Below, piece after piece: positions 17,390-25,649 of a DNA stretch of 64,000 nt. The stretch lies in NCBI RefSeq assembly GCF_015291745.1, contig NZ_CP030059.1:620001-684000 (forward strand), given 5' to 3'. Below the pieces are notes generated by a model. It ran no database searches. It was not told the origin of the DNA and saw only the letters and a list, made by a program, of their open reading frames with translations. Numbering within the stretch: position 1 is the first letter of the stretch; each line of letters opens with the position of its first letter. The translations under genes were made by a program, and so were the position numbers. This DNA is from Bradyrhizobium sp. CCBAU 53351 (GTDB taxonomy: Bacteria > Pseudomonadota > Alphaproteobacteria > Rhizobiales > Xanthobacteraceae).

Positions 17390-17734
17390 CTAGCCGCCAC
17401 GCGCCGAGCTATCGCCACCCTCCGTGATCGAAGCCGGCGCCGTCAGCGTGACGCGCCGCCGCAAGCCGAATCCCGCGCATAACAGTGTCATCGGCAGCAG
17501 GACGGCCGCCCAGAGATAGAGCTGATTGATCTCTTTCTCCCTCCGTTGAATCTGGACGTTGGTCTGGTAAATCGTGTCCTTGGTGGCCAAGAGCTGCAGC
17601 TGATTGATCTCTGCCTTGCGGCTCGACACGATCGTGCCGAACGTCGCCAGCTCGACCAGGAAGATCACGACGAAGACCCAGCCCCATTTGCGCCTGGGCC
17701 CGACTTCGATCGTTTCATGCGACGCTAACTGCAC
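17390..17734 (-). CDS. Small bitopic/two-span membrane protein with coiled-coil loop
   Basis: A 114-aa protein with two membrane segments (GWVFVVIFLVELATFGTIV and LYLWAAVLLPMTLLCAGF) joined by a charged, probably coiled-coil stretch (QRREKEINQ). GTG at 17734 overlaps the end of the upstream gene by 10 bp and is preceded by GGGA; a TTG at 17755 is an alternative. A decayed copy of its first third is present at 3606-3690. Function unknown. Confidence 0.6.
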   Translation of the reverse strand: MQLASHETIEVGPRRKWGWVFVVIFLVELATFGTIVSSRKAEINQLQLLATKDTIYQTNVQIQRREKEINQLYLWAAVLLPMTLLCAGFGLRRRVTLTAPASITEGGDSSARGG

Positions 17735-18501
17735 AGCTTGTCCCGACAGACGCAAGTGTGGCCCCCATTCGCCGATTGTAGCCTCACGCCGCTGATCGAT
17801 GGAATGAGGAAGGTCTGCGGAGCCCGCACGACGAACGATTTGGACGGGCAGACCAGTTGGGGCTGCCCCGTGGACGGCGGCGCGCCGCTTGCGGATGCGT
17901 CGATGAATTGCACCGATATGTTGTAAGCCCCGGTGCAGGAGGAACTGACCTTGTAGCTCGGCGCTCCCGTCTGATCAAACTGTCCCGTCGGCAGGACGGT
18001 GATGCAGCGGCAGGCCGCGGCGTCGGGCGGGGTATCGGACAGCGTGCAAGGCCCGCCGCGCCCGAGATAAGCCTCCACCCAGCCCCGGCACTGGCGCAGC
18101 AGCTTCTGGACCGGCGGATTATGAGCTTGTGCGCTCACCGCCGCATCGAAGGGAGATTCACCGAGCTGCTTGTGCGATTCGAAGGTCCCTCTCGCGCCGC
18201 GATCGGCGAGGATCCAGTCGACATTGATCTTCGCTTCGGCTTCGAGCTGCGCGCTGCAGGACCCGCCGGCCCCGGAGCAGCGGTTGGTCGCCGTGTTGCA
18301 GGCGCAATCGCGGACGGCGGCCTGACGGCAGTCGAGTGCCGCATCGAGACCACGCTTCTGGACGCACAGTCCCGCTGCGCGCGTGATGTCGTCCCCGCAG
18401 CTTTGGGCCCGTACCACCTGGCTCCCCAGCATGCAGAAGGCGAGCAGCACGAAGACAAGCCTGATCCGGGCGGAGACGTTGCAACGGACGATGAATCGCA
18501 T
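17725..18501 (-). CDS. Secreted cysteine-rich protein
   Basis: A 258-aa exported protein. The signal peptide ends VVRA before QSCGDDIT. The mature part contains more than ten Cys, including CRQAAVRDCAC, NRCSGAGGSC and a terminal CVCRDKLC, so it is likely stabilised by several disulfides in the periplasm or outside the cell. I do not recognise a family. The gene lies 2 bp after the next upstream gene and overlaps the membrane-protein gene. Confidence 0.6.
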   Translation of the reverse strand: MRFIVRCNVSARIRLVFVLLAFCMLGSQVVRAQSCGDDITRAAGLCVQKRGLDAALDCRQAAVRDCACNTATNRCSGAGGSCSAQLEAEAKINVDWILADRGARGTFESHKQLGESPFDAAVSAQAHNPPVQKLLRQCRGWVEAYLGRGGPCTLSDTPPDAAACRCITVLPTGQFDQTGAPSYKVSSSCTGAYNISVQFIDASASGAPPSTGQPQLVCPSKSFVVRAPQTFLIPSISGVRLQSANGGHTCVCRDKLCS

Positions 18502-18503
18502 GC

Positions 18504-18839
18504 CTATCGACCTGAAATGCCGCTCTCGCGAGAGCGCTGAACCGTCCCGCTGCCTTTCGCATAGGGAGCGCAGCGGGCTGCCTCGCCGTAGCCGGGAATC
18601 CAGCGGTATTCGCCGGGACCGCATTTGAGGGCCTGCGCCTGATCAGGAGGCTGCTCCGAGCCGGCCGTGTCGGGCTGACATGGCACGGCTTCAGCGGCAG
18701 CGCGGCAGGAGACCGCTTTATCCAGATCCCCCGCCATGCACGCGATGACCCGCTTCATGACTTGATCGCCGCAGGAAGCCGCGCTCGCCGGGGCATTGCC
18801 AATGAGGATGGCAATGACGGCGAGAAGCGCGGTTCTCAT
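18504..18839 (-). CDS. Small secreted cysteine-containing protein
   Basis: A 111-aa protein with a signal peptide ending APASA before ASCGDQVMKRVIACM; about six Cys in the mature part. The opening pattern SCGDQVMKRVIAC resembles SCGDDITRAAGLC in the next gene, so the two may be distant relatives. Its ATG overlaps the stop of the upstream gene (TGATG), indicating translational coupling. Confidence 0.6.
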   Translation of the reverse strand: MRTALLAVIAILIGNAPASAASCGDQVMKRVIACMAGDLDKAVSCRAAAEAVPCQPDTAGSEQPPDQAQALKCGPGEYRWIPGYGEAARCAPYAKGSGTVQRSRESGISGR

Positions 18840-19093
18840 CACCAGCAGCCCGCCGCCACCCCGGCCTTGTAATAGGCGTCCATGCAGTCCTTGAAGGCGC
18901 CGGCCTGGCCGGAGCTTCCGCCGCCGATGTTCTGCCAGCTGGTCTTGCACTGGTTGTAGGCCTGCCGGATTTGCTGACATGCCGGAGACGCCTGGGCCAC
19001 CTGGATGTTCGAGCGCGGGTAGCTCGCCGTCTGCTCCGCGGCAAACGCCTGCGTGGACAGCAGCAGAAGAATGGTCAGCATTCCGGCCTTCAT
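18839..19093 (-). CDS. Small secreted cysteine-containing protein, first gene of the cluster
   Basis: An 84-aa protein: signal peptide MKAGMLTILLLLSTQAFA, then a mature part with Cys at CQQIRQAYNQC, DCMDAYY and a C-terminal CW. The CxxxxxxxxC helical-hairpin spacing hints at a small disulfide-bonded alpha fold. First gene of the minus-strand set that ends at 14359. Function unknown. Confidence 0.6.
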   Translation of the reverse strand: MKAGMLTILLLLSTQAFAAEQTASYPRSNIQVAQASPACQQIRQAYNQCKTSWQNIGGGSSGQAGAFKDCMDAYYKAGVAAGCW

Positions 19094-19293
19094 GAATCCC
19101 CCCGGGGTTGTTGAGTCTGTGGCTCAGCCGGTGGGAATCCTAGGATGCCCGCCATTCCTCAATCATGACCCAAACGGGTCAGGCCGCGCGAATTCGCGCG
19201 CAGCAATCAGCTGGCGTGGAAGAATGGCCTTCTTGCGCACGTGCGGCTTTATCGCGGAGGGAAGGCGAGGGCCGCAGGGGCGGCGGTCGCCGC

Positions 19294-20883
19294 TTACTTC
19301 ATCGCCGAAAATCGGCTGTCGAACGAGTTCGACGACACCACCGGTGCTGCGCCGGAGAGTTGGCCGCCGCTGCTCGGCGGAGGCGGCGCGCTGTCGAACG
19401 CCGACGACTTTTGCGCCGGACGCGTCTGGGCGAGGCGTGTGTCGGGCTTTGCCGGCTCCGCCGGCTTGGCGGCGGCAACGGCCGGCTTCGGCGCGTCCTT
19501 CGCAGTGTCCTTGGACTTGTCGTGTCCCGGCACGAAGCGGGTCACGGCGGCTTTCAGCCTCGACGCTGCGGTCGTGGGTGTCGTGGTCGTGGCGGCGGGC
19601 GCCACCGATGCAGTCGCTTGCGGCGGCGGCGTGGTGGCCGTGGTGTCGGATGAGCCCATGCCCATCTTGCGGCCGAGATTCGAGAAGAAGCTGGATTTCT
19701 CTTGAGCCTTTTCGGCAGGCTGAGCCGTGGCGACGCGGGTGCCGGTCGCGGGCGCGCTGACGGCGACCACCGGCTCTTCCTGCGGCGCAGGCGCGGACGC
19801 AACCGCATCGAGATTCGGCTTGGGCGGATTGACGTGGCCGGGAATCGTGCCCGGTGCCTTGGCCATCGCCAGCATCTGCAGCGTGGTGCCTTCGGCGCCT
19901 TCGGACAGGCCGGTCGAGCCTTCCGGAATCTTCGCGGCGAAGATCTTGTTCATGCCGCCGTCGATGCCGGTGTTCATGCGCGCCACCGGCGTGCCCTTGG
20001 CGACGAGCCTGGCGTATTCGGCCTCGTCTTTGGCTTGCTTGCCGCGCACGGCGGCGACGACGTCCTCGGGGATCACATAGGCCGGGCACTTTGCGGAGGC
20101 GTCGAACACGGGATCGCGCTTCGCATCGGGCGCGCGGGTCGCATCGAACACGTACTTCTTCTCGCAGAAATCGACCTTCGGCTCCTGCCGCGTCACCTCG
20201 AAATGATCATAGCCTTCCTTGATCATCTTCCAGAACGGCATGTTCGGATTGTTCCGGTGCTTGGCCATGTTCACCGGCGTCATCTTGAACGGATAGGCCT
20301 GCAGCTGGAACGCCTTCTGGCCGCCGAAGAAGGATTCGCGGCCGAGCGAATAGATCTCCGCGATCTGCTCGTCGGTCATGGCGTAACAGCCGCGCGAGGA
20401 ACAGTCGCCATGCACCATCAGCTGCGAGCCGGTGCGGCCCAGCGCCTTGTCGAACGCGTTCGGATAGCCGGTGTTGAACGAGAGATAATACGCCGACTGC
20501 GGATTCATCTGGCTCGGATTGATCGAGTAGAATCCCTCCGGCGCCTGGCGGTCGCCTTCGCGCACCTTCGGGCCGAGGTCACCCGACCAGCGGCAGATCG
20601 GATAGGTCTTGAGCAGCAGGAACTGGCCGCTGCGGGTCTGCTTCCAGACCTCGAGCTCGGCCTCCTGCTTGAACAGGCGCACCAGGATCGGCGATTGCAA
20701 ATCCATGTCCTTCTCGACCATCGCGGCGAGAAGCTTCGGCGGCACCGGCTGGTTGGCCTTGGCGTTGGTCGCGAGCGAGACCTGGTCGGTGTCGCAGCCG
20801 GCCAGCAGCACGCTGGCCGTCATCAGCGCAACCGAAGCCAAGAGCGCGCGAGCAAGCGAACGAGAAATCAAGATGGACCCCAC
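19294..20883 (-). CDS. YkuD-type L,D-transpeptidase family lipoprotein
   Basis: About 529 aa. An N-terminal lipoprotein signal (ASVLLAGC) is followed by a YkuD/ErfK domain with catalytic HGDCSSRGCYAM, which forms or remodels 3-3 peptidoglycan cross-links or anchors proteins to peptidoglycan in the periplasm. The last 170 or so residues are Ala/Pro/Thr-rich and probably disordered, ending in NSFDSRFSAMK. GTG at 20883 is used; TTG at 20871 would also leave an intact signal. No partner gene is adjacent. Confidence 0.85.
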   Translation of the reverse strand: MGSILISRSLARALLASVALMTASVLLAGCDTDQVSLATNAKANQPVPPKLLAAMVEKDMDLQSPILVRLFKQEAELEVWKQTRSGQFLLLKTYPICRWSGDLGPKVREGDRQAPEGFYSINPSQMNPQSAYYLSFNTGYPNAFDKALGRTGSQLMVHGDCSSRGCYAMTDEQIAEIYSLGRESFFGGQKAFQLQAYPFKMTPVNMAKHRNNPNMPFWKMIKEGYDHFEVTRQEPKVDFCEKKYVFDATRAPDAKRDPVFDASAKCPAYVIPEDVVAAVRGKQAKDEAEYARLVAKGTPVARMNTGIDGGMNKIFAAKIPEGSTGLSEGAEGTTLQMLAMAKAPGTIPGHVNPPKPNLDAVASAPAPQEEPVVAVSAPATGTRVATAQPAEKAQEKSSFFSNLGRKMGMGSSDTTATTPPPQATASVAPAATTTTPTTAASRLKAAVTRFVPGHDKSKDTAKDAPKPAVAAAKPAEPAKPDTRLAQTRPAQKSSAFDSAPPPPSSGGQLSGAAPVVSSNSFDSRFSAMK

Positions 20884-21210
20884 ACCGTGCCGGACAGAAA
20901 GCGCGAACCCCAATTCGTTTGGCGCGTGATCCGACCGGACAACCGGACCCGTCATGACGGGCTTTTTCAGCTCACGCCCCAGCGCTTATGCCCTGAAGCC
21001 ATTGATTAAAATTCTAACCTCTGGGTCATGTGGTCGCAACCCGAGCGGGGATCACGAGCCCGTTGGCCCGTCGGCATGGTCAACGAAGACTGAATGGACG
21101 CGACTTGAGACGGAACTTGGGCCTTTCGGCCCCATCAGGACTCAGATCGCCGATTTGGGCAAAAAAAGGGTTAACGCCGGGTTACCGAGCTGTTCCGGGG
21201 TCGGTCTCTC

Positions 21211-21324
21211 GTGCCCCGGACGCGGCGCAGCGCGTTAGCGGTGCGCTGCTGAGCTGGGGCCCAGCCCGCGCAATGGGTCCGGCTCTGCGGAGCGTCACTT
21301 CGTGCCGCACCGCGTCCGGGACAC
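21211..21324. repeat. REP-like palindromic element
   Basis: The left arm from 21211 (GTGCCCCGGACGCGGCGCAG) and the right arm 21302-21324 are inverted copies with a few mismatches, separated by a GC-rich centre containing its own small hairpin. I recall such CCGGACGCGG elements as numerous in Bradyrhizobium. The rest of the gap 20884-21339 shows no gene. Confidence 0.7.
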
Positions 21325-21339
21325 GGAAATCGGCCCGAA

Positions 21340-22302
21340 TCAGCCCAGTTTCCGGCCGATATCGAGGAATTTCTGCCGGCGCTGCTTGCGGATGGCGTCG
21401 CCGTCGAGGCCGCGGAGCTCGTCGAAGGCCTTGGCGATGGCCTCGCCGGTGGTGGCGATCATGGCGGCGGGGTCGCGATGGGCGCCGCCGACCGGCTCCT
21501 TCAGGATGCTGTCGATCACCCCGAAGCGGAGCATGTCCTGGGCGGTGATCTTCATGTTGTTGGCGGCTTCCTGCGCCTTGGTGCCGTCGCGCCAGAGGAT
21601 CGAGGATGCCGCTTCCGGCGAGATCACGCTGTAGATCGCGTGCTCCAGCATCAAGACCTTGTTGGCGGTGGTGATGGCGATGGCGCCGCCCGACATGCCC
21701 TCGCCGGTGATGATCGCGACGTTCGGCACGGTCAGCGCGAGGCAGGCGTCCGTCGAACGCGCGATGGCTTCGGCCTGGCCGCGCTCCTCGGCGCCGATGC
21801 CGGGATAGGCGCCCGCGGAATCGGCGAGCGACAGCACCGGCAGGCCGAACCGCTCGGCCATCTCCATCAGCCGCACGCATTTGCGATAGCCCTCGGGCCG
21901 CGCCATGCCGAAATTGTGCCGGATACGGCTCTCGGTGGAATCGCCCTTTTCCTGGCCCATCACGCAGATCGGCTCGCCGCGGAAGCGGCCGAAGCCGGCG
22001 ACCAGCGCCTCGTCCTCGCCGAACTTGCGGTCGCCGGCGAGCGGGGTGAATTCGGTGATCAGGCCCTTGATGAAGTCGTTGAAATGCGGCCGCTGCGGAT
22101 GCCGCGCCACCAGCGTCTTCTGCCACGGCGTCAGGTTCTGATAGAGGTCGGCCAGCGCCTGCGCCGCCTTGTCCTCGATCCGCCCGATCTCGTCGGATAT
22201 GTCCGTGCCGGAGGCAGCCAGCGTCCTGAGCTCGTCGAGCTTGGAGTCGAGCTCGGCGACGGGCTTTTCAAAGTCGAGATAGCTGCGCATCTGGTCTTGC
22301 AT
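21340..22302 (-). CDS. accA: Acetyl-CoA carboxylase carboxyltransferase subunit alpha
   Basis: A 320-aa subunit that, with AccD, transfers the carboxyl group from biotin to acetyl-CoA to make malonyl-CoA, the first step of fatty acid synthesis. Recognised by the N-terminal YLDFEKPVAELDSKLDELR, the DFIKGLITEFTPLAGDR segment and the oxyanion loop GEGMSGGAIAI. Usual length for the family. ATG at 22302 (a TTG one codon earlier is ignored). Next to xerD as in other Bradyrhizobiaceae. Confidence 0.96.
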   Translation of the reverse strand: MQDQMRSYLDFEKPVAELDSKLDELRTLAASGTDISDEIGRIEDKAAQALADLYQNLTPWQKTLVARHPQRPHFNDFIKGLITEFTPLAGDRKFGEDEALVAGFGRFRGEPICVMGQEKGDSTESRIRHNFGMARPEGYRKCVRLMEMAERFGLPVLSLADSAGAYPGIGAEERGQAEAIARSTDACLALTVPNVAIITGEGMSGGAIAITTANKVLMLEHAIYSVISPEAASSILWRDGTKAQEAANNMKITAQDMLRFGVIDSILKEPVGGAHRDPAAMIATTGEAIAKAFDELRGLDGDAIRKQRRQKFLDIGRKLG

Positions 22303-22484
22303 CAACTCAATATAGGGGGACGGGGCTCGAGAGCGAAGCGAGGTCGGGGCCGCGATAAGAAGTAGAGCGTTTTCAACGGTTTGGCCTGTGCGCTCCTGGC
22401 AGGGGCCAAATCATGCGTGAGGCCCCGGCTCTTTCTGCGGAGATGTGGCCGAAGTCAAGGCGGTTTCCTTCACCTCTCCCGCAC

Positions 22485-23441
22485 CTACTTCTCCGCCAGC
22501 GGGTGCAGGTCGCGCACCAGGCTTTTCAGCCGCTCCTCGACAACATGGGTGTAGATCTGGGTCGTGGAAATATCGGTGTGGCCGAGCAGGGTCTGCACGA
22601 TGCGCAGATCGGCACCATTGTGCAGGAGGTGGCTGGCGAAGGCGTGGCGCAGCACATGCGGGGAGACCAGCCGGGCCTGCAGCCCCGCTGCGACCGCGAG
22701 CTCCTTGAGGTCGCGGGCGAAATGCTGCCGCGTCAGATGTCCGCTCTCGCCGAACGAGGGGAAGAGCCATTTCGAGGCGGCCACGCTGTTCTTCTTGTCG
22801 GCCTTGGCAGCTTCGGTCGCGGCGAGATAATCCGCCATCGCCTGCCGCGAGACCTCGTTGAGCGGCACCAGCCGTTCCTTGTTGCCCTTGCCGCGCACCA
22901 CGATCATGCGGGCATCGCGCTTGGCCGCCGAGCGCGGCAGCGCCACCAGCTCGGAGACGCGCAGGCCCGTGGCGTAGAGCACCTCGAGCAGGCAATAGAG
23001 CCTGAGCGCGCGCAGCCGTTTCGACGGCGAGGCATCTTCCGCCTCGCTCAATTCCTTGGCGCGGCGAAGCATGCGGTCGACATCTGATATCGACAGCACT
23101 TTCGGCAGGCTGCGACCGCGCTTGGGTCCGGACAGGATCGCGGCGGGATCCTCAGCTCGGATGCGCTCGTTCAGCAGGAAGCGATAGAGATGCCGCATCG
23201 CCGACAGCCGCCGCGCCACGCTGGTGGATTTGAAGCCGCGGCTGTCGAGATCGGCGAGATAGTCGCGCAGCGTTTGCGTCTCGGCATCCACAAAGCTGTG
23301 GCCGGCGCGGCCGAGAAACTCCGAGAAATCGGTGAGGTCGCGGCGATAAGCGTCGAGCGTGTTGGGCCCGGCACCCTGTTCCGCCGCGAGCATGTCGAGG
23401 AACAGGCCGGTGAGCTTGGCGTCTGAGGGCTGGGTGCGCAT
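22485..23441 (-). CDS. xerD: Site-specific tyrosine recombinase XerD
   Basis: A 318-aa recombinase that with XerC resolves chromosome dimers at dif. The N-terminal SAM-like domain is followed by a catalytic domain with Arg in ATGLRVSELV, Lys in VRGKGNKERLVPL, HVLRHAFASHLL, the second His in LLGHTDISTTQIYTH, and the Tyr nucleophile in that last block. It lies in a conserved core neighbourhood and not in a mobile element. Usual length and complete active site. Confidence 0.95.
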   Translation of the reverse strand: MRTQPSDAKLTGLFLDMLAAEQGAGPNTLDAYRRDLTDFSEFLGRAGHSFVDAETQTLRDYLADLDSRGFKSTSVARRLSAMRHLYRFLLNERIRAEDPAAILSGPKRGRSLPKVLSISDVDRMLRRAKELSEAEDASPSKRLRALRLYCLLEVLYATGLRVSELVALPRSAAKRDARMIVVRGKGNKERLVPLNEVSRQAMADYLAATEAAKADKKNSVAASKWLFPSFGESGHLTRQHFARDLKELAVAAGLQARLVSPHVLRHAFASHLLHNGADLRIVQTLLGHTDISTTQIYTHVVEERLKSLVRDLHPLAEK

Positions 23442-23458
23442 GCCCGGGAGCCTAGCTC

Positions 23459-23605
23459 CTATTTCTTGAGGAACTTATCCGGCGGAATCGTTACCGTCAT
23501 TTCCCGCGACTTGGGACTGACGAAATTGGCCAGTGCGAAGACCACGCCATAGACGATGCCGGCGATCACGGCGACGACCGTCAGGAAGCGGAACAGGCTG
23601 GGCAT
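23459..23605 (-). CDS. Small single-span membrane protein (48 aa)
   Basis: ATG at 23605 to TAG at 23459 encodes MPSLFRFLTVVAVIAGIVYG and so on, one membrane helix with a short charged tail ending PPDKFLKK. It fills the gap between xerD and aroK and starts 188 bp from aroK. I recall a similar small protein between these genes in other Bradyrhizobiaceae, which supports it being real. Function unknown. Confidence 0.65.
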   Translation of the reverse strand: MPSLFRFLTVVAVIAGIVYGVVFALANFVSPKSREMTVTIPPDKFLKK

Positions 23606-23792
23606 CGTTGCAGGGTCTCGGTCGAGGGACTTTCGGTCAAGCCCTTGGCGGGCAAATTAACCAATGAAATCATCCAACATGTTCGCCGTTTCGGTGCAAG
23701 AGTCCTCTGGCGAGGCCCCCTCCGGGGTCGTATAGGTGGCCAAAGCGTGCCGCCTTTGGCGGCAGATCGAGCGAGATCCACCGAGCGAGACA

Positions 23793-24416
23793 ATGTCCGA
23801 CGCCGCGTTGCCGATACCAGCTTCGCCCGAGGCCGACATCCTGTCGGCGCTGGGCGCGCGCTCGATCGTGCTCGTCGGTATGATGGGGGTGGGCAAATCC
23901 ACCATCGGCCGTCGCATGGCACTCAGGCTCAAGCTGCCCTTCGTCGATGCCGACACCGAGATCGAGACGTCGGCCCAGATGACCATCCCGGAGATCTTCG
24001 AGCGCCACGGCGAGCCGTATTTCCGTGACGGCGAGGCGCGGGTGATCGCGCGGCTGCTCGACAGCGGGCCGGTGGTGCTGGCGACCGGCGGCGGTGCCTT
24101 CATGCGCGAGGAGACGCGTGCGCGCATCGCGGCAAAAGCGGTGTCGATCTGGCTCAGGGCGGACCATGACGTCATCATGCGCCGCGTGCGCCGCCGCGCC
24201 GACCGTCCGCTTCTGCAGACCACCGATCCGGAAGGCACCGTCTTGCGTCTCCTCACCGAGCGTGAGCCGGTCTATGGCCATGCCGACCTCACCATCGCCT
24301 CGCGCGACGTGCCGCACGACAGGATCGTCGAGGAATGCATCGCGGCGCTGCATGCGCATCTTTGCGGCGAACAGGCCGCCCCACCACCTGCTGACGTCGC
24401 GAGTGCCGCACGATGA
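23793..24416 (+). CDS. aroK: Shikimate kinase
   Basis: A 207-aa kinase that phosphorylates shikimate at O3 in the pathway to chorismate. Walker A GMMGVGKST, the DADTEIE shikimate-binding motif, GEPYFRDGEARVI, and the lid GGGAFM/RRRADRPLL are present. The ATG at 23793 is preceded by GAGCGAGA. Its stop overlaps the start of aroB (ATGA), so the two are co-translated. Confidence 0.96.
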   Translation: MSDAALPIPASPEADILSALGARSIVLVGMMGVGKSTIGRRMALRLKLPFVDADTEIETSAQMTIPEIFERHGEPYFRDGEARVIARLLDSGPVVLATGGGAFMREETRARIAAKAVSIWLRADHDVIMRRVRRRADRPLLQTTDPEGTVLRLLTEREPVYGHADLTIASRDVPHDRIVEECIAALHAHLCGEQAAPPPADVASAAR

Positions 24417-25561
24417 CCGCCCCCTTGAAACATTCCGACCCCGTCAAAGTCGAGGTCGCGCTGGCGGATCGCGCCTATGACATCGTCATCGGCCGCGGCG
24501 TCCTGGCCTCGCTCGGTGAGCGCGTGGCGCGTCTGCGGCCGGGCGTGCGCACCGCCATCGTGACCGATCGCACCGTGGCAAAGCACTGGCTCGAGCCCGC
24601 CGAGGCTTCGCTCTCGGCCGCCGGCATTCCGACCTCGCGCATCGTCGTCGAGGAAGGCGAGATCTCCAAGACCTATGCCGGCTTGGAGAGGGTCAGCGAG
24701 GCCCTGATCGCCGCGAAGATCGAGCGCAACGATCTCGTCATCGCGCTCGGCGGCGGCGTGGTCGGCGATCTCGCCGGCTTTGCCGCGGCGATCCTGCGCC
24801 GCGGCGTCGACTTCGTGCAGGTGCCGACCTCGCTGCTGGCGCAGGTCGATTCCTCCGTCGGCGGCAAGACCGGCATCAACTCGCCGCAGGGCAAGAACCT
24901 GCTCGGGGCCTTCCACCAGCCGGTGCTTGTGATCGCCGACACCGCCGTGCTCGACACGCTGTCGCCGCGCCAGTTCCGCGCCGGCTATGCCGAGGTCGCC
25001 AAATATGGCGTGCTCGGAGATGAGGCCTTCTTCTCCTGGCTGGAAAAGAACCATTCCGACATCGTCAAGGGCGGCTCGGCGCGCGAGCACGCGATCGCGA
25101 CCTCCTGCCGGGCCAAGGCCGGCGTCGTCTCCCGCGACGAGCGCGAGACCGGCGAGCGCGCGCTGCTCAATCTCGGCCACACTTTCGGTCACGCGCTGGA
25201 GGCGGCGACCGGCTTCTCCGACCGCCTGTTCCACGGCGAGGGCGTCGCGATCGGCATGACGCTTGCGGCGCAGTTTTCGGCGAAGCTCGGCATGATCGGC
25301 GAGCAGGACGCGGCGCGCGTCGAACGGCACCTCATCGAGGTCGGCCTGCCGACCCGCTTGCAGGATATCGCCGGCTTCGCGCAGGAAGGGCTTGCCGACG
25401 CCGACGCGCTGATGGCGCTGATGGCGCAGGACAAGAAGGTCACGCGCGGCAAGCTCACCTTCATCCTGCTCGAAGCGGTCGGGCGCGCGGTGATCGCCAG
25501 GGATGTTGACCCGGCCCCGGTGCGCGACTTCCTCAAGGAGAAGCTCGCGCAGAAGGTCTGA
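24413..25561 (+). CDS. aroB: 3-dehydroquinate synthase
   Basis: A 382-aa NAD- and Zn-dependent enzyme that cyclises DAHP to 3-dehydroquinate, second step of the shikimate pathway. NAD-binding GGGVVGDLAGFAAA, VPTSLLAQVDSSVGGKTGIN, and the zinc ligands in GYAEVAKYG, NLGHTFGHALE and HGEGVAIGM are complete. Overlaps aroK by 4 bp. Confidence 0.97.
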   Translation: MTAPLKHSDPVKVEVALADRAYDIVIGRGVLASLGERVARLRPGVRTAIVTDRTVAKHWLEPAEASLSAAGIPTSRIVVEEGEISKTYAGLERVSEALIAAKIERNDLVIALGGGVVGDLAGFAAAILRRGVDFVQVPTSLLAQVDSSVGGKTGINSPQGKNLLGAFHQPVLVIADTAVLDTLSPRQFRAGYAEVAKYGVLGDEAFFSWLEKNHSDIVKGGSAREHAIATSCRAKAGVVSRDERETGERALLNLGHTFGHALEAATGFSDRLFHGEGVAIGMTLAAQFSAKLGMIGEQDAARVERHLIEVGLPTRLQDIAGFAQEGLADADALMALMAQDKKVTRGKLTFILLEAVGRAVIARDVDPAPVRDFLKEKLAQKV

Positions 25562-25649
25562 TGCGCGGCTGATTATCGCCAAGCGTCTTCGCGCGAATTG
25601 GATACCGGTTCGCGTTGAGTAAACGCGTCAAGAGAAACTAGAGTGGTGC

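Noticed and set aside
22485..23441. xerD as an integrase of a mobile element
   Set aside because: It has the sequence and chromosomal neighbourhood (accA, aroK, aroB) of the housekeeping recombinase.
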